Source of the DNA: Serripes groenlandicus
Taxonomy: Eukaryota; Mollusca; Bivalvia; Cardiida; Cardiidae
NCBI GenBank assembly: GCA_031761405.1
Contig: JASEVX010000008.1
Location: 43,479,733-43,543,732, forward strand
DNA: 64,000 bases
Reading direction: 5' to 3'
Made by a program: the position numbers and the translations under genes. The notes under the pieces were generated by a model. The model did not search any database, was not told the DNA's origin, and saw only the letters and a program-made list of their open reading frames with translations. The stretch's first letter is position 1, and every line of letters begins with the position of its first letter. This document shows positions 58,209 through 64,000 of this stretch, in pieces.

Positions 58209-58894
58209 AAATGCGTTCTTCAGAATGTTAAAGGCGATCGCTAAAGTTTCATAATTTTTTTGAAATTATTCAGAATCTTACGAACGTTGGTTTGTTGATA
58301 GCATATTACCTAATCTAGAGATATATGAAATAAAACTATAGGGGTAACCAGGCTTGGATAAGTTTCCCAGCACTTTCTTCTGTATACCCCATACTTTAGC
58401 TAATGTGACTGCTGTTTCCTATGTAATATATATTTTGTAATTTTTCAAATTACAATTTTCAGTTGAACATCATTTGTTTGGCAACACTTCACTCTTTATA
58501 TGACTTCAAGAATTAAAGGAAAAATTGGTCATCACGATCAAATGACACCATCCAACTTTCACATTTTTTTAAATTTGCATAAATATAGTTTAAGCATTAC
58601 TGTATCAAAATTAAGCTTAAACAATAAAGGTAACGAGACTTCTTTTCAAATAAAATAAAATCTTTTTTTAGATGGTGCCGTCGACATTTCGAGTTAACTG
58701 GAAGTAATGCGTCAGAAAAAGGACAGACAGACGGATGACGGCAGAGCGTGATCCGCAAACAGTACAGAGTTGGATCAAACTACACAGATGTGTAGGTTTA
58801 TCTAGATCTACATTGGTGGCAAATACCCTGTGGTCGATTGTCCTCCAACTTGGCTAATGAAGAAAAATAAAGAGACAAAACTGTCGCGATCGTC

Positions 58895-59617
58895 TTTAAC
58901 AAGATTTTCCTTCAAATTGACCTACTGACCTAGTTTTGATCTCACATGACCCATCTTTTAACTTGGCATAGATATTATTAAGGCAAACATTCAGTTAAAG
59001 TTTCAAGATATTTGACTAAAAAATGCAGTCTCTCTACTGTTAAAAAGGGTTTCCTTCATGTTGGCCTTGTGACCTAGTTTATGACCAGACATGAACTCCA
59101 TTCGAACTTAGCTTTGTCATCACCAAGATAATTATTCTGACTACGTTTCAACACGCTAAAATTAAAAATGCTACCTCCAGAGTGTTAACAAGAATTTCGT
59201 TCAATTTGAACTTGTGACCTAGTTTTTGACCTCACATGACGTATTTTCGAAATTTGGTCAAGATATCATCAAGACAAACATTCTGATTCAGTTTCAAGTT
59301 GCTGGAGCAAAACATGTGGTCTAGATAACATCAAGACAATACTTCTGACAATGTTTCAACATGCCAAAGTTAGAAATAAGGCCTCCAGAGTGTTAACAAG
59401 ATTTTACTTCAATTTGAACTTATGACCTAGTTTTTGACCTCACATGACCCAGTTTTGAACTTGACCTACATCTTTGTTGGAGATGTATATTCTGATAAAC
59501 TTTCATGTAGATTGGATGTAAAATCCTGCATGTAGAGTGTTAACAAGGCAATTTTTGACCACTGCACGACGGACGACGGATAAAATGTGATGACAATAGG
59601 TGAGCTTAAAAATGAAA
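58895..59617 (-). mobile_element. Helentron-like element 9, decayed
   Basis: Subunit words ACCTAGTTTTTGACCTCACA and CAGAGTGTTAACAAGA, with an eroded 5' end (CGACGGACGACGGATAAAA, then GGTGAGCTTAAAAA). Confidence 0.5.
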
Positions 59618-59684
59618 GGCCTAAAGCATAATACAATAGTAATTACGCATGATTGTTTAGTGTTTAATGCTGCTCTTATCCATT

Positions 59685-59790
59685 TTTCAGTTATATCAAA
59701 GCATTTTCTTGGTAAGTAACCAGTACTACTGGTCCATTGATCCTGATAGATGCGATTCGCTGATAATGCTAACCTAATAGCATCTAATGG
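59685..59790 (-). mobile_element. SINE fragment (body)
   Basis: The minus strand reads GGATCAATGGACCAGTAGTA, CTGGTTACTTACCAAG and GATATAACTGAAAAATGG, the SINE body of 28.4-28.5 kb. No head. Confidence 0.6.
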
Positions 59791-59933
59791 ATCTGCAAGT
59801 GGAAAATGTTTAACTGAATATATTGAACACATGGTCTATACTCATGTGAAATTAAAATATAAAGAAGTGAAACAAAGTAAACAGTAACATTATATATTCA
59901 GACGTTATAAGTTTCTCTGTCACGATGACTTAC

Positions 59934-60098
59934 TCAAGACAGCGTGTGAAGGCCTTCGCATGTGACCATAATACCCACATATATAACATAGGAGGAAAAT
60001 TATGTGCGATATGATTTTTATTGGAGGCACTACAGGGGTTCGCTTACAATACTTTACAACAAAATTAAATCGCATAACTGCCAGATCGAATCCGATTT
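59934..60098 (-). CDS. Second, diverged TRP-box-like exon
   Basis: A 165-nt segment between ACTCAACAG and GTAAGT: two bases, 54 codons, one base. It reads IGFDLAVMRFNFVVKYCKRT, PVVPPIKIISHIIFLLCYIC, then GYYGHMRRPSHAVL. Without gaps it aligns to the exon at 49314-49510 from RYFLIHEY/RFNFVVKY through the two Pro, the His ten residues after the first of them, and the LL/Y pattern. Both exons also end in the same phase. The Trp of the TRP box is missing. It could be a duplicated exon, part of a neighbouring paralogue, or an S1 segment of a TRPM gene, which has similar wording (PVV...H...FL). Confidence 0.4.
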
Positions 60099-60185
60099 CT
60101 GTTGAGTTAGTTCAAACGTTTAGTTGTTAAAAAGAACAAAATCAATTCATTAATTTTTTTAATTACCAGAAAAGAGAATTAACAC

Positions 60186-60840
60186 AAAAAGAGGACCCTG
60201 AAGGTACTATAATTGCTCACCTCAATTAACAGAACTTCACAAGAAGTCACATACCTTTATGTAATAAAATGATCAAGTCTTATATTGACCTGTTGCTACT
60301 ATGTTAAAGAGCTACAAAGGTTTGTGCTAATGACCTTTAGCTACATCAACAATATACATGTACATTATGAATTCCTATGTGCAACATTTGCCCCTGGAGA
60401 AGGATCATTTTTGGCCGCAGGAACATAATTTGAACAAAGGAGAGTACCAAAAGGTGATGCTTCATACCAATTAACAAAGGTCAAACACTTGCAGTCTTTG
60501 ACAAATAGATTATTTATCTTTTCACTACATACATATGAAGTAACAAGCATGGCAACCATTGTTTTAATGAATTAAAACAAAAAGAATATTCTTAGCAGAG
60601 AGTTATTAAATATAAAATGGTGCCTAAATAATGTCCTTTCTGTTGGCATAGCATGGGAACCAGAGTTTTGCAAGAAAATATTGTATTAATGTTAAAAGGG
60701 CATAACCTAAGGTTCATTCTCGCAAAATTTGTCGAAATTGGCCGAGTGGTTCAGGAGGAGAAATTATTGAATGACGATGTCTCAAAGTCATCCAACGAAC
60801 AAAGAAGTGCGCCATGAACACTTCATGCTTTGGTGAGCTA
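60186..60840 (-). mobile_element. Helentron-like element 10, decayed
   Basis: The minus 3' end keeps TGAGGTGAGCAATTATAG and AGGGTCCTCTTTTTG. The 5' end keeps TAGCTCACCA and a decayed AGCATGAAGTGTTC hairpin. The open frame at 60365-60559 lies inside and is not taken as a gene. Confidence 0.45.
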
Positions 60841-60897
60841 GATTTTAAACATGCAACATCTAACATGCAACAGAAGTGATTTGTTTATCCCATCACG

Positions 60898-61128
60898 TTA
60901 AGCCTTTCCATAATGCAACACATCTGCAGCAGACGTCTTTTCAAACATTTAGGCAAATTTGAATGTATACTTTTATCAAATAGAGTTAAAAACATTCCGG
61001 CAAATTTGAATATATACTTATCAAATAGAGTTAAAAACATTCCGGAATAATTCGAAATTTCTAATCATGAACAATGTCCCCCTTTGCCACAATGTAATCA
61101 AATGTCATCAGCTGCAGATGTGTCAAAA
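60898..61128. mobile_element. piggyBac-like MITE, decayed
   Basis: TTAAGCCTTTCCATAATG, CATCTGCAGCAGACGTC and CATCAGCTGCAGATGTG. A segment of about 45 bp (TAGAGTTAAAAACATTCCGG) is doubled inside. Confidence 0.6.
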
Positions 61129-61129
61129 A

Positions 61130-61373
61130 TAGGCCAACCAGTTAAGGATAAGATGGGTTTTTTCCGTTTCGTTGTCATGGAAACCAGAATTCTGCATGGA
61201 TCCAAAAAAGTTGAAGGAACTCCGGTGAGGTCATTGAGATGATGCTTTCTGTGAAGTTTCATCCCAATTGACCAACTGGTTACAGAGGAGAAGATGTCGA
61301 CGCACGACGGACGACGCACGAAAAAAGGCGACCACAATAACTCACTTTGAGCACTTCGTGCTCAGGTGAGCTA
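61130..61373 (-). mobile_element. Helentron-like element 11, 5' part
   Basis: The minus 5' end reads TTTTTAGCTCACCT, the hairpin GAGCAC-GAA-GTGCTC, then GTGCGTCGTCCGTCGTGCG. The interior resembles element 4 (TCAATTGGGATGAAACTTCA, GAAAGCATCATC). The 3' end was not found. 61380-62690 holds no assigned gene apart from the two-copy repeat at 62370-62590. Confidence 0.6.
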
Positions 61374-62369
61374 AAAAGGAACCTAATCAGAACTTTTTGT
61401 CTAATTCATACCACGTAAGTCGTTCATGAATGTTTTCCAAAATTATGGGTTATGAATTGGTTTCTTATGTTTGTGTAATGTGGTTAAAAGTAGTCCCGCA
61501 TTGAAGTGTGATTATATCTTAAATAGATTTTTATTCCATTGAAGTGGCTTCGAAATCAAAACTTCATCACTTCCGTAAAAATAATTTTATACAAATGGTA
61601 ATCTTTATTTCAGAAGTCAAATTTTGGAAATAGCCGAGTGAGGCCAGGTTCATATTTTCCATATTTACAATATTTACCTACCTTGGTGGGGAATGAAATA
61701 GGCAAATATGATAAGCATGAAAAGAGTATATCAAAAAAGTGTTATAATTAGGAAAACACAAAATAATTTGAGTTTATTTATTGGATTATTTATTGGAAGC
61801 CGCGGCTTTCTGAAGGAATGCTTTGAAATTTAGTACATGGAGAAAGTTAGACCTGCCAGGGTGACCTGTTGTCGGGATTTCTCTTTGTTCTTACTAAATA
61901 TCATAATTTAAGGTACATGACTTTTAAAACATCCTTCTTACACTCTATATACATGCGTGAGTCTTACAAATAAAAAAAAAGACAAATGCCGGTATATTAA
62001 TTTAATGTATGTACATTTTTAGTTAAGCGAAATTCATACTGTATCTAGTCTAACCAGTAAAATAGAGAACCATTCTACAAAATTGGTTGCCTGCCTGGAC
62101 CGCTTTATTATTTCAATAGTTCTTAAACCGGGAATTAAAAAAAGGCGCGCTATATGTAGTCTGGTACATGCACCTTTCATCCTATATATTTCGCAGTGAT
62201 AAGAGGAAGAACTCCAGCAGATGCTATATCTCGCGGTTTTATTACGTCACTGTGTTGTATTAATCCGTTATATTCAAGCAAGCATAACATACTGCTTCAT
62301 TCGCTTTTCTATGTGGTGTAGTTGCTTGAACCGGAACGAAAAAAAGGACGTTTGCTCGTTCGACATTTT

Positions 62370-62590
62370 GATGAAACAATATAAGAAAGTGGTATTTTTG
62401 CAGTATACTGGTGTTGTAAATTTCTAACGCCTTTACCTTTCATATTTTTATACCCATTCAATGTTTTGGGTCTTAATATCGATGAAACAATATAAGAAAG
62501 TGGTGTTTTTGCGGTTTACTCGTCTTATTAATTTCTAAGACCTTTACCTTTCATTTTGTATATCCTTTCAATGTTTTGGGTATTAATATC
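62370..62590. repeat. Two-copy tandem repeat (111 bp)
   Basis: GATGAAACAATATAAGAAAG starts at 62370 and 62481; CCTTTACCTTTCAT and TTCAATGTTTTGGGT follow in each. Confidence 0.85.
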
Positions 62591-62689
62591 TCCACAGAAA
62601 ACTTTCTCCAATAACAATTTAAATTATCACTGAATCGGGTTATGACCAAATATGTATTGCCTTAATTTTCTCCAATTACGGTTTAAAGC

Positions 62690-63060
62690 CTTTCCCACAA
62701 ATATACCCTTACTGTGCCTCTGCAACAGACGATTTTTGAATTTATTGTGGCAAAAGGTGAAATTGCTCACAATGAGATTTTTTTCTCCATTTACTGTTTT
62801 AACCCTTTCCCACATACGAGAATATATCCTTAGTGAGCCTTTTCAACAGACGACTTTTGAAATCATTAATTGTAGCTAAAGGTGAAACTGCTCATAATGA
62901 GCTTAATTTTCTCTATTTACGGTTTTCACCATTTGCCACATACGAGTAAATACTATTTCTGAGCCTGTGCAGCTAACGACTTTTTAAATAATTGTGGCAA
63001 AAGGTGTAATTGCTCCATTTGCCACAACAATTTCAACTCTTTTCAAATATTTTACTATCA
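62690..63060. mobile_element. Two piggyBac-like MITE remnants
   Basis: TTTAACCCTTTCCCACATAC at 62799 opens the second copy. CAACAGACGATTTTTGAA and TTGTGGCAAAAGGTG mark the first. The right-hand ends are lost. Confidence 0.55.
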
Positions 63061-63109
63061 TTTATAGAGATTATCTATTTTTTATAGTTGATGATTTCAA
63101 AATCTGTCA

Positions 63110-64000
63110 TTGAAATCTTCTCCTCCTAAACCGCAGGAACAATTTCCAGAAAACATCACAGGTATGTTTCTATGGTGGTCCTCCTTTAAAATTGTTCAAA
63201 GATTTAAATTCCATTGAGAACTTTGGTTGCATCAGAAAAGGGGCAAAATGTCCAAACTTTCTCTGTTTATCAGATTCCAAAATAATTTGGTAGATATGTT
63301 CCTTGGGTGACCCTCTACAAAGATTGTAAAAGCCATGCTGATTAGTCGGAAAACATGGCAGTCAGGCGGCATAAGAAAAGGGGCAAAATGAACTTTTAGC
63401 TACAAATGACAACACCTACCATTCCACTGGACCAATTTCAACTTGACTGCACAGGAATGTTCATTTGTTGGTCTTGTTTTAAAATTGTTCAAAGACTTAC
63501 ATTCTGTGTAGAACTTTTTTATGAAAGTGCTTATCTGATTTTAAGAAAATTGAATAGGAATCTTACGTCAGCGATCCTCTACTGAATTTGTTCAAGCCGT
63601 TTTGATTGGTTACAAAATCATAGCAACCAAGCGTCATCACAAAAGGAGTAAATTGAACTTTTGGCTACATATGACACCACCTACCATTCCAATGGACCAA
63701 TTTCAACTTGACTGCACAGGAATGTTCATTTGTTGGTGTTCCTTTAAAATTGTTCAAAGACTTACATTCTGTGAAGAACTTTGTTTGCTGCGGTATCAGA
63801 TCTGATTTCAAGATAATTTGGTAGAAATGGTCTTTGCGTGATTCTCTACAAACACTTTTCAAGCCATATTGATTTCGTTGAAAAACACGGCAGCAAGATG
63901 GCATCAGGAAAGTGGCAAAATGACAAAACTTTATAATTCCATTCTTATTAAAGTTATTGTTAGATTTCGAGATACAAATGACCTTTAAAATGGCTATTTC
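63110..64000 (+). mobile_element. Helentron-like element 12, interior, runs off the window
   Basis: Units related to element 2 (CATCACAGGTATGTTTC, TTGGGTGACCCTCTACAAAG, GGCAAAATGAACTTTTAGCT) recur at least twice. Neither end is inside the window. Confidence 0.6.

Noticed and set aside
58300..58440. Possible minus exon (ETAVTLAKVWGIQKKVLGNL) with a GTAATA donor
   Set aside because: Poor polypyrimidine tract, no TRPM similarity and no partner exon found; kept only as a note.
60365..60559. 64-codon minus frame with several Cys
   Set aside because: Lies inside decayed Helentron-like element 10 and has no recognisable domain.
61618..61690. Minus-strand terminal-exon look-alike (VGKYCKYGKYEPGLTRLF) followed by AATAAA
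   Set aside because: Short, no family match by eye, no upstream partner in phase, and AATAAA is common in AT-rich DNA.

Overview
The window looks like nuclear DNA of a mollusc, most likely a bivalve. It is AT-rich, introns are large, and transposable elements and tandem repeats fill most of it. Recurrent families have the architecture of the pearl/HINE (Helentron-like) elements described from bivalves: 5' and 3' hairpins, GTCCGTC-rich subterminal DNA and internal minisatellites. Decayed rhodopsin-type GPCRs and I/Nimb-type LINEs also fit. No species can be named. There is no bacterial-style operon, rRNA or CRISPR array.

Host coding content is small. The best gene is the 3' part of a TRPM-like cation channel on the minus strand. 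The TRP-box exon is at 49314-49510. The coiled-coil exons are at 38626-38752 and 37156-37333, with a possible last exon at 36877-36960. All junctions have splice signals and matching phases, and one intron of 10.6 kb is packed with repeats. A second, diverged TRP-box-like exon lies at 59934-60098. A rhodopsin-type GPCR pseudogene is at 33514-34531 (minus), and its 3' flank is duplicated at 43.2 kb.

Layout. 0.3-4.5 kb: a minus-strand THAP/DDE transposase gene with recognisable introns, two in-frame stops, and a Helentron-like element in exon 1. 4.7-7.1 kb: an old repeat, a weak GPCR-like fragment and an RRM-like open frame. 7.2-8.8 kb: a second Helentron-like element. 8.9-12.8 kb: purine-rich DNA, then an 82-bp satellite. 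12.8-14.5 kb: an interspersed repeat. 15.8-16.8 kb: a 1,037-bp hAT-type element with a perfect 8-bp target duplication. 17.6-21.8 kb: a broken I/Nimb-like LINE. 21.8-23.2 kb: a second copy of the 12.8-kb repeat. 24-32 kb: sparse DNA with tRNA-derived SINEs, one with a perfect 14-bp target duplication, and hairpin repeats. 32-39 kb: a 51-bp minisatellite, the GPCR pseudogene, a SINE whose tRNA-like head is repeated six times, and the TRPM 3' exons. 39.2-42.8 kb: a 47-bp minisatellite grown from the end of a piggyBac-like MITE. 44.9-45.6 kb: another Helentron-like element. 47.4-51.1 kb: a nest of those MITEs. 51.2-57.3 kb: a Helentron-like element inflated by near-identical 458-bp repeats. 57.4-64 kb: further decayed copies.

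The strongest unexplained pattern is that several Helentron-like elements keep the same terminal hairpins although the stem sequences differ by compensating changes, while their internal tandem repeats are unrelated. The transposon families also feed each other: MITE ends become minisatellites, SINE heads become tandem arrays, and elements sit inside genes and other repeats.
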